Shown: positions 1 to 8,227, numbered from the stretch's first letter. The stretch: 64,000 nt of DNA from Sulfuricurvum sp. 17-40-25 (GCA_002282015.1 NCIJ01000002.1:124001-188000), one strand, 5' to 3'. The notes: a model not told the origin generated them from the letters alone. Translations and numbers: made by a program.

Positions 1-494
1 CTCATTTTAATCAAGCTTTTTCTCATGTCTTCAGGGCTTGAATACGGGAAATCATAGCGCCCAATCGAATCATGAAACAAAAAATCTCCGCTAAACATAA
101 CATCTTCGATTTCGATCATGGAACACCCTGGACAATGTCCTGGAAAATGGTGAAATTTCACCTCAATACCATCAAAATTAAAGGTCTGATCTCCGATCAC
201 TTCCACATCAGGGTAGGAAGGTGGTAGATCAGGCATCCATTCACTGCTTTGGAGCAAAAAAACATCTCCTTTCGGGGTATACAAGGGGATTTTTAATTTT
301 GTTTGGAGTTCGTCATTACTCCATACGTGGTCAAAGTGGCCATGTGTATTGAGGATAGCAATCGGATTGCTTACATTGTCAAGCACCCATTGGGTGGCTC
401 CAACACCCGGATCGATAATAAAATCTTTTCCGTCGATTTTAGCAATATAGCAGTTGGTCTGATAAGGGCCCATAGGCTGTCGCAGTATTTCCAT
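1..494 (-). CDS. MBL-fold metallo-hydrolase, 3' end outside window
   Basis: This gene begins at an ATG at 494 and reads leftward past base 1, so only the first 164 or so residues are present. The translated N-terminus opens MEILRQPMGPYQTNCYI, and near residue 50 it carries the zinc-binding signature THGHFDH of the metallo-beta-lactamase superfamily. A second metal region, FPGHCPGCSMI, follows, and then FSGDFLFHDSIGR, which supplies the bridging Asp. Short single-domain proteins of this kind are usually annotated as glyoxalase II-like or general MBL-fold hydrolases. The exact substrate cannot be told from sequence. It is divergent from the DUF455 gene, with only 44 bases between the two start codons, so the promoters must overlap. 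Confidence 0.9.
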   Translation of the reverse strand, partial: MEILRQPMGPYQTNCYIAKIDGKDFIIDPGVGATQWVLDNVSNPIAILNTHGHFDHVWSNDELQTKLKIPLYTPKGDVFLLQSSEWMPDLPPSYPDVEVIGDQTFNFDGIEVKFHHFPGHCPGCSMIEIEDVMFSGDFLFHDSIGRYDFPYSSPEDMRKSLIKM

Positions 495-538
495 GATTAT
501 TTGCTCTTTTTTTAGTCAAATTCTATCATAATACCTTT

Positions 539-1351
539 ATGGAACTCTATAGCACACTTGAATATATATTGACACTGCAAAAACCTACTGAAAAAGTAAC
601 AGCATTTCAAACATTTTATGGCCGTTATTTGTCAGGTGATGTGAGTAGAAAAATCACTACAGATCCAGTAATCTTTGAAGCACCTTCCTATGCAGGATAT
701 CTAAACTATTGTGATCAAAAAGAAGCCCCCAAGCGCTCGAAACTAGGAGCGGCACGCGGACAGATTTTGTTACTGCACTCTATTGCTCACATCGAATACA
801 GCGCGATTGATCTAGCATTGGATGCTGCGTATCGTTTTAGGGGTTTAGGGGATGAATATATCCATGACTGGCTCAAGGTTGCCGATGATGAAGTGCGTCA
901 TTTTGTGATGATTGATGCACTGCTGCATGAGATGGGAAGCTTTTACGGTGAACATATGATTCACGATGCCTTGTTTGTAGCTTCTAAGCAGACACAGACA
1001 CTTTTGGAGCGTATGGCAGTGGTTCCCCGTTATCTCGAAGCAAACGGATTGGATGCAACCCCCTTGATATTAGAAAAACTCGCATTTTTACGTAAAGACC
1101 CGATGGTTACTAAGATCATAGAGGCATTACAAATAATATTAGATGAAGAAGTGGATCATGTACGCAGGGGTGATCGGTGGTTTCACTATGCGTGTGAGCG
1201 TGAAAATGTATCTCCCGATGTGTTTTTTGACATCATTGAACGCCATTATCCACAAAGTTTTCCGCGTAAAACGGCAGTGAACTGTGATGCCCGTAAATCT
1301 GCTGGTTTTGAGTGCCATGAGTTAAAAAAAATATCATTGGTAAATTGTTAA
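539..1351 (+). CDS. DUF455 family ferritin-like protein
   Basis: The 270-residue protein matches the DUF455 pattern: a helical, ferritin-like fold with paired carboxylate and histidine motifs. HIEYSA near residue 84, DDEVRHF near residue 117 and DEEVDHV near residue 201 would provide ligands for a di-iron or di-metal centre. The function of the family is not established; some members lie near tRNA-modifying or redox genes. No signal peptide is seen, so it should be cytoplasmic. There is no Shine-Dalgarno sequence before the ATG. Instead a CATAAT-like -10 element lies at 527-532, placing a transcription start almost on the ATG. The metal-binding role is inferred from the motifs. Confidence 0.8.
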   Translation: MELYSTLEYILTLQKPTEKVTAFQTFYGRYLSGDVSRKITTDPVIFEAPSYAGYLNYCDQKEAPKRSKLGAARGQILLLHSIAHIEYSAIDLALDAAYRFRGLGDEYIHDWLKVADDEVRHFVMIDALLHEMGSFYGEHMIHDALFVASKQTQTLLERMAVVPRYLEANGLDATPLILEKLAFLRKDPMVTKIIEALQIILDEEVDHVRRGDRWFHYACERENVSPDVFFDIIERHYPQSFPRKTAVNCDARKSAGFECHELKKISLVNC

Positions 1352-1366
1352 CCCGTCAACCTAATC

Positions 1367-2398
1367 TTATATAATCCATCCCCCATCTCTATAGACTACT
1401 TCATCTCCGAGTGTAAATGAGTGTGTATCCGCAAAAACATCGACGTGATATCGGCCATCTCTACGTTTAAAACCGGGTTTGCCATAGATTCCATGTTTGG
1501 CCCCTAAGGAGAGATGAACGCCGCACATGCGCTCATACGTACCGGTATCGGCAACCGTTCGTGTTTTGGTAAAAGCTCTATTTAGACCAAACCCCAGTTC
1601 ACGTACCCAGACTACCCCGCCTTCATCTCTGCGTATGTTAAACAGTATTTGATCAAACTCGGGAGTCGAATTTTCACACTCTACAACTTGCCCTTCTACT
1701 ATTGTTAGTGTAATCGGCGTTTTTGGATGATTAAGTTTATACGTGACATCCCCAAAACTAAAAATTTTCACCCGTCCATTTACAGCACTTAAGTCTTGTG
1801 ATTCGGTGAAAACTTCACCCAGAGGGAACTGACCACCTACATTATTCATTTGTGAATAATCGCCAATATTGAGCTTAGCGGATTCAAACGGTGATCCGTA
1901 TACCAGTAACTCACCGCCTGTGTCCAATACCCCTGAATGTGCGGTATCGATTTTATTTTTGAGAGCATGGCCAACACCGTGATAATAGTCAAAGTCATAG
2001 GCAAGAGAATCAATATAGTAGGGTGCTTCATCATCAGACATACGACTGAGATGCGGATGCTCAATGACTTTTATTTTTCGCTTGAACAGCTCGATACGCA
2101 TTCGAAAGTCATTGAGACGAAAACTTGTCGATTGTACTAATGCCACAAAATCAGAGGGTTGTAATGAATTGAGTATCTCTAATATTTCTTCTGGAGTTTT
2201 TGCAGTAAAGTCTATAAAAACAGCATCTGGCAAGCAGCGCATATATCCTTGGGACAGTATGGTCGATAAGAGACAATGGGTGTCATATACTATAACTGCA
2301 CGTTGTTGGGGTGTATGATGGAATACTTCATTCAATAATCCATTTAAATATTCACCGGCTCGTGAAATTAATACTTCAAGATTATTGTTTTCGTTCAT
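1367..2398 (-). CDS. Putative M29-like aminopeptidase family protein
   Basis: This is a 343-residue soluble protein with no signal peptide or membrane segment. The C-terminal third (CGVHLSLGAKHGIYGKPG, then YHVDVFADTHSF) resembles the metal-binding end of M29 aminopeptidases (PepS/AmpS), where a His in an H-x-x-LG context and an H-x-D pair bind cobalt or zinc. The N-terminal half has no feature I recognise. Catalytic glutamates could be supplied by the middle region (VWVRELGFGLN), but I cannot align this with certainty. It faces the DUF455 gene tail to tail with 15 bases between stops. The family call is moderate; conserved hypothetical is the safe fallback. Confidence 0.6.
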   Translation of the reverse strand: MNENNNLEVLISRAGEYLNGLLNEVFHHTPQQRAVIVYDTHCLLSTILSQGYMRCLPDAVFIDFTAKTPEEILEILNSLQPSDFVALVQSTSFRLNDFRMRIELFKRKIKVIEHPHLSRMSDDEAPYYIDSLAYDFDYYHGVGHALKNKIDTAHSGVLDTGGELLVYGSPFESAKLNIGDYSQMNNVGGQFPLGEVFTESQDLSAVNGRVKIFSFGDVTYKLNHPKTPITLTIVEGQVVECENSTPEFDQILFNIRRDEGGVVWVRELGFGLNRAFTKTRTVADTGTYERMCGVHLSLGAKHGIYGKPGFKRRDGRYHVDVFADTHSFTLGDEVVYRDGGWII

Positions 2399-2537
2399 TT
2401 TTCCCTCTCACACCATCTTCTACTGGAATTATAGCTAAGCGTCATTGAGGATACTAATTTATTACCTATCGATACATTGACTAAATAAACAAAAAGTGTG
2501 CAACAATTAGTATTGTTAAACTTTAAAAGGATTATTA

Positions 2538-2876
2538 ATGGAAATGATGTTTGGATTTGTAGTGTTCTTTTATGCCATGATAGTAGGTGTTTTTATCCTT
2601 TGGTTATGGGCTCTTATTGATATTTTGATCTCTAAGTTTCAAGATAATCTAATGCAAATTGTTTGGCTTCTTGTGGTGTTCTTTTTACCTTTTATTGGGG
2701 TGATACTGTATTTGTTGATGGGAAGATCTATGAAGCTATCCCGTGATCATTATTCGAACAATGCGAATCAAAAATACGAGCAATTATCGAAGATCAAAGA
2801 ATTATTAGATAATGGAGCCATCTCCCAAGAAGAGTTTGAAGCTGAGAAAGAAAAAATTTTAAACCGCGACGACTAA
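2538..2876 (+). CDS. Small membrane protein, PLDc_N-like with SHOCT tail
   Basis: This is a 112-residue protein with two hydrophobic segments (about residues 5-30 and 37-62) resembling the PLD-nuclease N-terminal region. It ends in a SHOCT module, QLSKIKELLDNGAISQEEF followed by EKEKIL. SHOCT motifs are short oligomerisation or targeting elements found at the ends of many unrelated small bacterial proteins. A good ribosome site (AAAAGG) precedes the ATG. A 6-bp inverted repeat, AACAAT/ATTGTT at 2502-2517, lies just upstream and could be an operator or a short hairpin. The function is unknown; the protein is expected in the inner membrane. Confidence 0.85.
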   Translation: MEMMFGFVVFFYAMIVGVFILWLWALIDILISKFQDNLMQIVWLLVVFFLPFIGVILYLLMGRSMKLSRDHYSNNANQKYEQLSKIKELLDNGAISQEEFEAEKEKILNRDD

Positions 2877-2888
2877 TCAATAGGAAGG

Positions 2889-3803
2889 TTAGTACTTCTT
2901 ATTGGTATTGACAAGCAGGTCTTTTGGTTTGAGGTTGTCTATCAAGTAGGAGAGGTTTTTGAGAGACATGAGGCGTACCGCTTCTCCCTTTTCTTTTTTC
3001 AGCTCGCTAGAAAATCCGCTTTTTGAAAAGATGACGAACACATTGACATCGATTTGTGCTTGCTCACATTTCTCTTTGAGCTTTGTAAGTTCGCTTTTAT
3101 TGGCTTTTGCCTTGGAATACTTGGATGCTCCTGCGATAACTTTACCCGATTTTGTTCGGGCCAAAATATCAATATCGGTCTTTTTATCCCAATACGAGCC
3201 GATTTTTACCACGGGATCATTGGGAAAATCGAGTTTGACTAACTCCATGACCAATTGGTCGTAGATCAGATCATTAAACTCATACTGCAGGTGTCCCCAA
3301 CGCTCTTTTACTTCTGTATAGTCACCTTCTTTTATCCCCTTATAATACGGCGATATAGAGGAGAACCAAAATCGCATGAAGGGGAGGGTGAAATGCAGTT
3401 TATCAGAAACCACTTCATTTTCATCCACAGGCTGATCTTGGGATATATCACGGATCAATATTCCATTATCGATGAGAAATTTGATAGAAGCTTTACCATC
3501 TTCACGAACAGCGTCCGCTCGCTTGAATGCAGAAAACTCACGTCGATCACCAACGGCAAGCGCACTTAAAAGTGCATGATGCGTCTGATTGCTCTGTGTT
3601 ATCTTGGCTATATCGCCATGTATGTAGCGGTAGTTTTTCAAGATTTTTTCTTCGATGAGCTCATCTAAAGGCTTGCTCATATCGACAGTCCAACCCATAC
3701 CGCCAAATACAGCGAAATATTGAACAGCTTCTTCAAAATCAGTCGCATTGTTTTGAAAACAAAAAGAGCGAAATTGTTCTAAGAGGGTTGGAAATTTTGC
3801 CAT
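2889..3803 (-). CDS. DUF234 domain protein lacking its usual ATPase half
   Basis: This is a 304-residue cytoplasmic protein. Its layout matches the C-terminal part of archaeal-type P-loop ATPases that end in DUF234: a winged-helix-like region (about residues 60-150), then a nuclease-like fold (about 195-290). No Walker A motif or other nucleotide site is present, and the ATG at 3803 is preceded by stops, so the ATPase half is absent rather than missed. In the nuclease-like part, Asp210/Asp212 are followed by GASK at 225-228, where the PD-(D/E)xK pattern would have a Glu. It is therefore probably catalytically weak or dead. Such stand-alone copies occur in Campylobacterota; the role is unknown. 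Confidence 0.75.
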   Translation of the reverse strand: MAKFPTLLEQFRSFCFQNNATDFEEAVQYFAVFGGMGWTVDMSKPLDELIEEKILKNYRYIHGDIAKITQSNQTHHALLSALAVGDRREFSAFKRADAVREDGKASIKFLIDNGILIRDISQDQPVDENEVVSDKLHFTLPFMRFWFSSISPYYKGIKEGDYTEVKERWGHLQYEFNDLIYDQLVMELVKLDFPNDPVVKIGSYWDKKTDIDILARTKSGKVIAGASKYSKAKANKSELTKLKEKCEQAQIDVNVFVIFSKSGFSSELKKEKGEAVRLMSLKNLSYLIDNLKPKDLLVNTNKKY

Positions 3804-3850
3804 GAATAAAAAGCCTTGAGTGATTTTTGTAATTATAACCTAATCGGGCA

Positions 3851-5344
3851 CTAATGCCCTCCCATTACCTTTTCAATTTCTGCAGGTTTATCATGAATTC
3901 CAAATCGGTCGATTATGGTTTGAGTCGCTCTATTTTTTCCGACAACCTCAACATCTTTTCCCATTTTACGTAATTTTATTACGGCTTTATCCAGTGCATA
4001 TACGGCAGATATATCCCAAAAATGTGCACGGCCGACATCTATGATGATATTTTTGACATTTTCTTTGTAGTCAAATGTGTCTGCAAAACGATCTGCTGAA
4101 TTGAAAAATATTTGTCCGATAAACTTATAAACACGTGTACTGCTGGTCTCTTCATATGATTTTTCACAATACATAAAATGGCTAATCTTATTGGCAAAAA
4201 ATAATGATGCTAGCAAGACCCCAGTAAAGACTCCCAGTGCTAGATTATGGGTCCATACCACGACGATGACAGTGGTAAGCATGACTATATTTGTTGAAAG
4301 TGGCAAGGTCTTTAACCCTGGTATAGATTCCCAGTTGAATGTACTGATAGATACCATTATCATAACAGCAACCAATGCAGCCATAGGTATAATGGAGATC
4401 ATATCACTTAAAAATACGACCATTATCAGCAGCAGTACTCCGGCAATCATTGTCGAGAGACGGCCTCTACCACCTGATTTTACATTGATGACCGATTGTC
4501 CGATCATCGCACATCCTGCCATTCCACCAATACAGCCTGAGGCGATATTAGCGATTCCTTGACCTTTACACTCACGGTTTTTATCACTGTCGGTATCGGT
4601 CATGTCATCGACGATCGTAGCTGTCATGAGTGATTCTAGCAATCCAACTGCTGCGAGCGCAGCTGCATATGGAAAGATGATGGTGAGTGTCTCAAGGTTC
4701 AATGGTACTTCAGGCCACAAGAATATAGGGAGAGTATCGGGCAGGGCACCCATATCGCCAACCGTACGGACATCTATTCCGTAGAGAAAGGTAATACCAG
4801 TCAATACAACAATAGTTACCAACGGTGATGGGATCAGTGAACCTAGTTTTGGGATATACGGAAACAAATAGATGATACCAAGCCCAGCTGCCGTGAGTGC
4901 ATACACATGCCATGTGACATTCACAAGCTCAGGCAGTTGTGCCATGAAAATCAAAATAGCCAACGCGTTCACAAATCCGATAACAACCGTACGGGAAACA
5001 AAACTCATAAGAGAACCTAGTTTCAAATACCCGGCAACAATCTGTAAAACCCCTGTCAATATCGTAGTAGCCAGTAGATACTGCAATCCGTAATCTTTTA
5101 CCAATGTCACCATCAACAGTGCCATAGAGCCCGTTGCCGCAGAAATCATACCCGCACGTCCACCGACAATAGCGATGACTACAGCGATACAAAATGATGC
5201 ATACAATCCGACTTTTGGATCAACTCCAGCAATGATTGAAAAAGCAATAGCCTCAGGAATCAATGCCAATGCGACAACGATTCCAGAGAGTATGTCTCCT
5301 CGTATGTTTCCAAACCATTCTTGCTTCGTAGACATTAGTAACAT
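3851..5344 (-). CDS. SulP family inorganic anion transporter
   Basis: This is a 497-residue polytopic inner-membrane protein with a SulP/SLC26 transport domain (about residues 10-380) and a C-terminal STAS domain (about 395-490). The N-terminus carries the family pattern [16 protein letters not shown]. The segment [24 protein letters not shown] is the conserved SulP substrate-site region. SulP proteins move sulfate, bicarbonate or other anions, often by Na+ or H+ symport. No carbonic anhydrase or sulfate reduction gene is adjacent, so the substrate is open. The start at 5344 is chosen because AAGGAT sits six bases upstream. An alternative start four codons inside (MSTKQEW) is possible. Confidence 0.93.
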   Translation of the reverse strand: MLLMSTKQEWFGNIRGDILSGIVVALALIPEAIAFSIIAGVDPKVGLYASFCIAVVIAIVGGRAGMISAATGSMALLMVTLVKDYGLQYLLATTILTGVLQIVAGYLKLGSLMSFVSRTVVIGFVNALAILIFMAQLPELVNVTWHVYALTAAGLGIIYLFPYIPKLGSLIPSPLVTIVVLTGITFLYGIDVRTVGDMGALPDTLPIFLWPEVPLNLETLTIIFPYAAALAAVGLLESLMTATIVDDMTDTDSDKNRECKGQGIANIASGCIGGMAGCAMIGQSVINVKSGGRGRLSTMIAGVLLLIMVVFLSDMISIIPMAALVAVMIMVSISTFNWESIPGLKTLPLSTNIVMLTTVIVVVWTHNLALGVFTGVLLASLFFANKISHFMYCEKSYEETSSTRVYKFIGQIFFNSADRFADTFDYKENVKNIIIDVGRAHFWDISAVYALDKAVIKLRKMGKDVEVVGKNRATQTIIDRFGIHDKPAEIEKVMGGH

Positions 5345-5515
5345 CTAGATCCTTTTAAATATAGAAATTTATCTGTTATTGAACTGGAATAATAGTCTAA
5401 AGCGGCTTTGAACGATGTGAAACTATTTTAAATAGAATATATATTATGTTAATCAATATGAAAATATCATATATTTAGCTATACTTATTTGCTATATGAT
5501 ACAAGGTGATCTAAT

Positions 5516-6064
5516 ATGTCTCAAAACCCTTACCTAGCCATCGCACGAAATAGTATCCGAAGTCATTTTGATGGCTCTGTAATAGATAAAGCATCGATTC
5601 TACAGCTGTACCCACAGATGAATATTCCTAAAGCAACATTTGTGACATTGACACTGCATGGACAATTACGTGGGTGTATCGGTTCACTTATCGCACATCG
5701 ATCCTTTATTGATGATTTAATTTCAAACTCATTATCAGCAGCATTTCAAGATCCCCGTTTTACGCCACTTACTATTGATGAATTCAATAAAATAAAGATA
5801 GAAGTATCTCTTTTAACTGAGCCAAAATTAGTAAATTATACCGATACAGTCGATCTTAAATCAAAAATTCATGTTTATGAAGACGGGGTAATTATTCGAC
5901 TTGGAAATCATCAGGCAACTTTTTTACCTCAAGTGTGGGAAGAATTGAGTAATTTTGAAAGCTTTTTTACTCATCTTGGAATTAAAGCAGGGATTGGGAA
6001 TGACCCACTGGCACATCATCCGGAAGTCTATACCTATCAAGTAGAAAAAATTAAGGAAGATTAG
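5516..6064 (+). CDS. AMMECR1 domain protein (AmmeMemoRadiSam system protein A)
   Basis: This is a 182-residue protein consisting of a single AMMECR1 domain. The family hallmark LRGCIGS is at residues 51-57, with a conserved Cys, and AAFQDPRFTPLTIDE follows. In many bacteria AMMECR1, Memo and a radical SAM enzyme are encoded together and form the AmmeMemoRadiSam set, whose chemistry is still unsettled. Here no Memo or radical SAM gene is visible in the window, so this copy stands alone locally. It is divergent from the SulP gene. The 171-base gap between them contains ATATGA/TCATAT dyads (5456-5472) and a TATACT box near 5480. Confidence 0.88.
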   Translation: MSQNPYLAIARNSIRSHFDGSVIDKASILQLYPQMNIPKATFVTLTLHGQLRGCIGSLIAHRSFIDDLISNSLSAAFQDPRFTPLTIDEFNKIKIEVSLLTEPKLVNYTDTVDLKSKIHVYEDGVIIRLGNHQATFLPQVWEELSNFESFFTHLGIKAGIGNDPLAHHPEVYTYQVEKIKED

Positions 6065-6114
6065 TACATCAATACACCAATTTCCAGATTAATCCATTGC
6101 AAAAGCATTTAAGT

Positions 6115-6120
6115 TATAAT
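6115..6120 (+). promoter_or_regulatory. TATAAT -10 box of a probably leaderless mRNA
   Basis: A perfect TATAAT lies at 6115-6120, and the next plausible ATG is at 6127. With the usual seven-base spacing, transcription would begin on the A of that ATG. No Shine-Dalgarno sequence exists between box and ATG. Confidence 0.5.
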
Positions 6121-6126
6121 TTCGTC

Positions 6127-6336
6127 ATGGAATCAACTAAAGAACAACTCATAAATGATATACAAAACCTTCTAAACCGTTATGAGGGATTATCCCCTAC
6201 TACTATCAACCCTGCACTTCTAGAATTTATGGATCGCCCGACACTTTTACAGATTATTTCATCCATATTAAAGCAGCAAGAAAATACGAATAAAGACAAC
6301 CTTGAGTGGCTTGAGCAGTTTAAACAATATCAATAA
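6127..6336 (+). CDS. Small conserved-looking helical protein, 69 aa
   Basis: I do not recognise this 69-residue protein. It is predicted to be mostly helical and acidic, opening MESTKEQLINDIQNLLNRYE and ending in a short charged tail. A longer reading from 6097 is possible, but its first ten codons overlap the TATAAT box, so the ATG at 6127 is preferred. Its codon usage resembles its neighbours and it lies between AMMECR1 and a response regulator on the same strand. Its own promoter appears to give a leaderless transcript. It is small enough that a spurious frame cannot be ruled out. Confidence 0.6.
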   Translation: MESTKEQLINDIQNLLNRYEGLSPTTINPALLEFMDRPTLLQIISSILKQQENTNKDNLEWLEQFKQYQ

Positions 6337-6451
6337 CTGTTTATTATCCTGTTGATAAGATAGTTTTAAAGGGTAGTTTTTATTCTTTAAGTTGTTAATA
6401 ATGGTTTTGTTATATAATTTCACTATATTACACAACTGGGAGAAATGTCTT

Positions 6452-7000
6452 ATGTCAAATATTGATTTAATTCAGTTAACTGAACAAACGAAGAAACTTA
6501 CTGCCATGATCGTAGAAGACGAGGTTGTTGCTAATGACCTTCTAAGCTCTACTTTTAAAAACTTTTTTGCTGATGTAACATCGGCTTATAACGGAGCTGA
6601 AGCATTACGTATGTATGAAAAACTCAATCCTGATATCGTATTTGTTGATATCGTGATGCCAGAAATCGATGGAATTGAACTTGCACGTCGTATTCGTTCT
6701 ATCAATCCGTCACAAATTATTATCGTTATTTCTGCGAGTAATGATATTCAAAAGATCTCTGAATCGATTGAAGTTGGTGTAAATAGCTTTATTCAAAAAC
6801 CTATTGATACGAAAAAAATCCTTGAAATGCTTCAAAACATTACTGCAATGATTGCTAAGCGTAAAAAGATTGAAACAAAAACCTTTTCTATCTCTCTCCC
6901 ACTTGATGTCTATGAGTTGGTTGATGATAACGCAAAAGCTGAGAGTATCTCAAAAAATGCAGTTATTATCCGCGCACTACGTTCATTTTATAACGACTAA
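6452..7000 (+). CDS. Response regulator with ribbon-helix-helix output domain
   Basis: This is a 182-residue two-domain regulator. The receiver domain (about residues 17-132) has the acidic pair Glu22/Asp23, phospho-acceptor Asp66 in FVDIVMPE, Ser94 at the switch position and Lys116 in the IQKP loop, so it should accept phosphate. The C-terminus (about 142-180), SISLPLDVYELVDDNAK followed by SISKNAVIIRAL, reads as a MetJ/Arc-type ribbon-helix-helix DNA-binding unit. This is an uncommon output for response regulators. No histidine kinase lies nearby. The start at 6452 follows GGGAGAA; the frame extends 20 codons further but without a ribosome site. A TATAAT box sits at 6413-6418. Confidence 0.88.
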   Translation: MSNIDLIQLTEQTKKLTAMIVEDEVVANDLLSSTFKNFFADVTSAYNGAEALRMYEKLNPDIVFVDIVMPEIDGIELARRIRSINPSQIIIVISASNDIQKISESIEVGVNSFIQKPIDTKKILEMLQNITAMIAKRKKIETKTFSISLPLDVYELVDDNAKAESISKNAVIIRALRSFYND

Positions 7001-7024
7001 TTCTATTTCCCTCTTTTTTCTTCT

Positions 7025-7062
7025 AAAATCTGTAATTTTTCTACAGATTTTAGTTTTATTTT
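7025..7062 (+). terminator. Rho-independent terminator after the response regulator
   Basis: A ten-base inverted repeat, AAAATCTGTA (7025-7034) and TACAGATTTT (7042-7051), encloses a seven-base loop and is followed by a T-rich stretch. It lies 24 bases after the stop codon of the response regulator and just before the tRNA-Glu promoter. Confidence 0.75.
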
Positions 7063-7075
7063 AGTTATCGTTCAC

Positions 7076-7081
7076 TATAAT
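7076..7081 (+). promoter_or_regulatory. TATAAT box of the tRNA-Glu gene
   Basis: A perfect TATAAT lies 48 bases before the mature 5' end of the tRNA and downstream of the preceding terminator, so the tRNA has its own promoter and a short 5' leader. Confidence 0.6.
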
Positions 7082-7129
7082 TTCGACTCAGGAATTGATC
7101 CTTCCTTTAAACCGCGTTCACTTTAATGT

Positions 7130-7204
7130 GGCTCCATCATCTAACGGTTAGGATCCCAGGTTTTCATCCTGGTCACAGGGGTTCAAATCCCCTTGGAGTC
7201 ACCA
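7130..7204 (+). tRNA. tRNA-Glu (UUC)
   Basis: The gene folds as a standard cloverleaf. The acceptor stem GGCTCCA pairs with TGGAGTC. The anticodon stem CCAGG/CCTGG encloses TTTTCAT, giving anticodon TTC. The T arm has GGGGTTCAAATCCCC. The discriminator A and CCA end are encoded in the DNA. It is a single isolated tRNA, not part of an rRNA operon or tRNA cluster. Confidence 0.97.
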
Positions 7205-7292
7205 TTACACTTTCCCTACACAGTATACTTTCAACCACTTTAAGTTTTATATATTTTATTTTATATACCTCTTCATAACAAGAATACACGGT

Positions 7293-7694
7293 CTAGCTCT
7301 CTTCTCTAATTCTAAAATTTGCAAATGCGCCTTCTACACTCATGGCATTTTGGTAATGTGTTTTGGTGTACTTAACCGTTTTATATTTTAAATTACACAT
7401 AGCAATGCGAAAATACGATCCCATAAAGGGTTCTACAATACAAATTATATGCCCATCTACTTCGCGTGTCGCATGTATGATCCCTTGCAAGTTATGAAAA
7501 AAATATTTGGGGTAACTAAGCGGTGTGATCTCGACAACTTCAGCATATTTTTTCTTATCAAGCGTACTGGCGATGGTTATAGCATCATCAAAAGTATCAA
7601 ATTGCACACACCATTCATCAAAGACTTTATTAAAGTTATTTAAATCTTCATCTAAAAATCCACCTGCTGGGGATTGTAACGCATAGATACTCAC
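7293..7694 (-). CDS. Hypothetical protein, 133 aa
   Basis: I do not recognise this protein. It is a soluble chain of 133 residues with alternating strands and no signal peptide, membrane segment or catalytic motif. The sequence has a balanced composition and ends in a basic/acidic tail (FANFRIREES). It is divergent from the next gene, and the 144 bases between them hold four TTCTAA/TTAGAA hexamers. That promoter arrangement and a normal codon pattern argue that it is a real gene. It could be a small regulatory or binding protein, but that is a guess. Confidence 0.7.
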   Translation of the reverse strand: MSIYALQSPAGGFLDEDLNNFNKVFDEWCVQFDTFDDAITIASTLDKKKYAEVVEITPLSYPKYFFHNLQGIIHATREVDGHIICIVEPFMGSYFRIAMCNLKYKTVKYTKTHYQNAMSVEGAFANFRIREES

Positions 7695-7705
7695 TGTATA
7701 AGCCT

Positions 7706-7772
7706 TTCTAAACCTATTTTCTTTTTAGAATATTACCATGTTAAGTATACTGGTTTCTAAGAATTGTTCTAA
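7706..7772. promoter_or_regulatory. Four TTCTAA/TTAGAA hexamers between divergent genes
   Basis: Hexamers lie at 7706-7711, 7725-7730 (inverted), 7755-7760 and 7767-7772. The last two are 12 bases apart, near one helical turn. The cluster sits between two divergent hypothetical genes, where an operator would be expected. AT-rich background makes chance occurrence possible. Confidence 0.3.
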
Positions 7773-7838
7773 AATCAAAGTCCAATAAATTAACACATAT
7801 TATTTGAATATAATAACGCAATCATAAAGGATTATACC

Positions 7839-8207
7839 ATGTCATTTACACCCCAAGAACGTCTTGTTATTAAAGAATCAAGTGAGCTTTATGCGCAAGA
7901 GGTTACCCGTATTAACGAGTTAATAGAAAATGAGAGTGATGATAATCGATGCGATAAGCTTTATTTACTTCGTGCGATTGCTACTATTGAACATACTCAA
8001 CGTGTTGGACTCTTAAATAATGAAGATATGAGCGATACACATCTTGAAGCACTTATGCAAGAAGTAAACCGCTCTTTCCCCACGAAAGACGACGCAGAAT
8101 TGTTCGATGACATCGCCATTTTAGAAGATGATGTCAAAGCTCGCTTTTTTAGCAATCCGGTAAAAGAAAAAGAAACTCTTTTAGCGGCATTGGGTATTGC
8201 GCTCTAA
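7839..8207 (+). CDS. Hypothetical acidic helical protein, 122 aa
   Basis: This is an acidic, all-helical looking protein of 122 residues with no cysteine pair motif, signal peptide or membrane segment. It begins MSFTPQERLVIKESSELYAQ and contains several Asp/Glu-rich stretches (DDAELFDDIAILEDD). I recognise no domain. The ribosome site AAAGGAT lies nine bases before the ATG. It is divergent from the 133-residue gene and convergent with the alcohol dehydrogenase, whose stop is 20 bases away. A lineage-restricted cytoplasmic protein is the most that can be said. Confidence 0.7.
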   Translation: MSFTPQERLVIKESSELYAQEVTRINELIENESDDNRCDKLYLLRAIATIEHTQRVGLLNNEDMSDTHLEALMQEVNRSFPTKDDAELFDDIAILEDDVKARFFSNPVKEKETLLAALGIAL

Positions 8208-8227
8208 AAGTACTACAATCGAAAACA

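Noticed and set aside
303-515. Plus-strand frame across the MBL-fold gene start
   Set aside because: It lies antisense to the metallo-hydrolase, which has clear zinc motifs; no domain or ribosome site supports it.
3255-3569. Plus-strand frame inside the DUF234 gene
   Set aside because: Antisense shadow with no recognisable domain.
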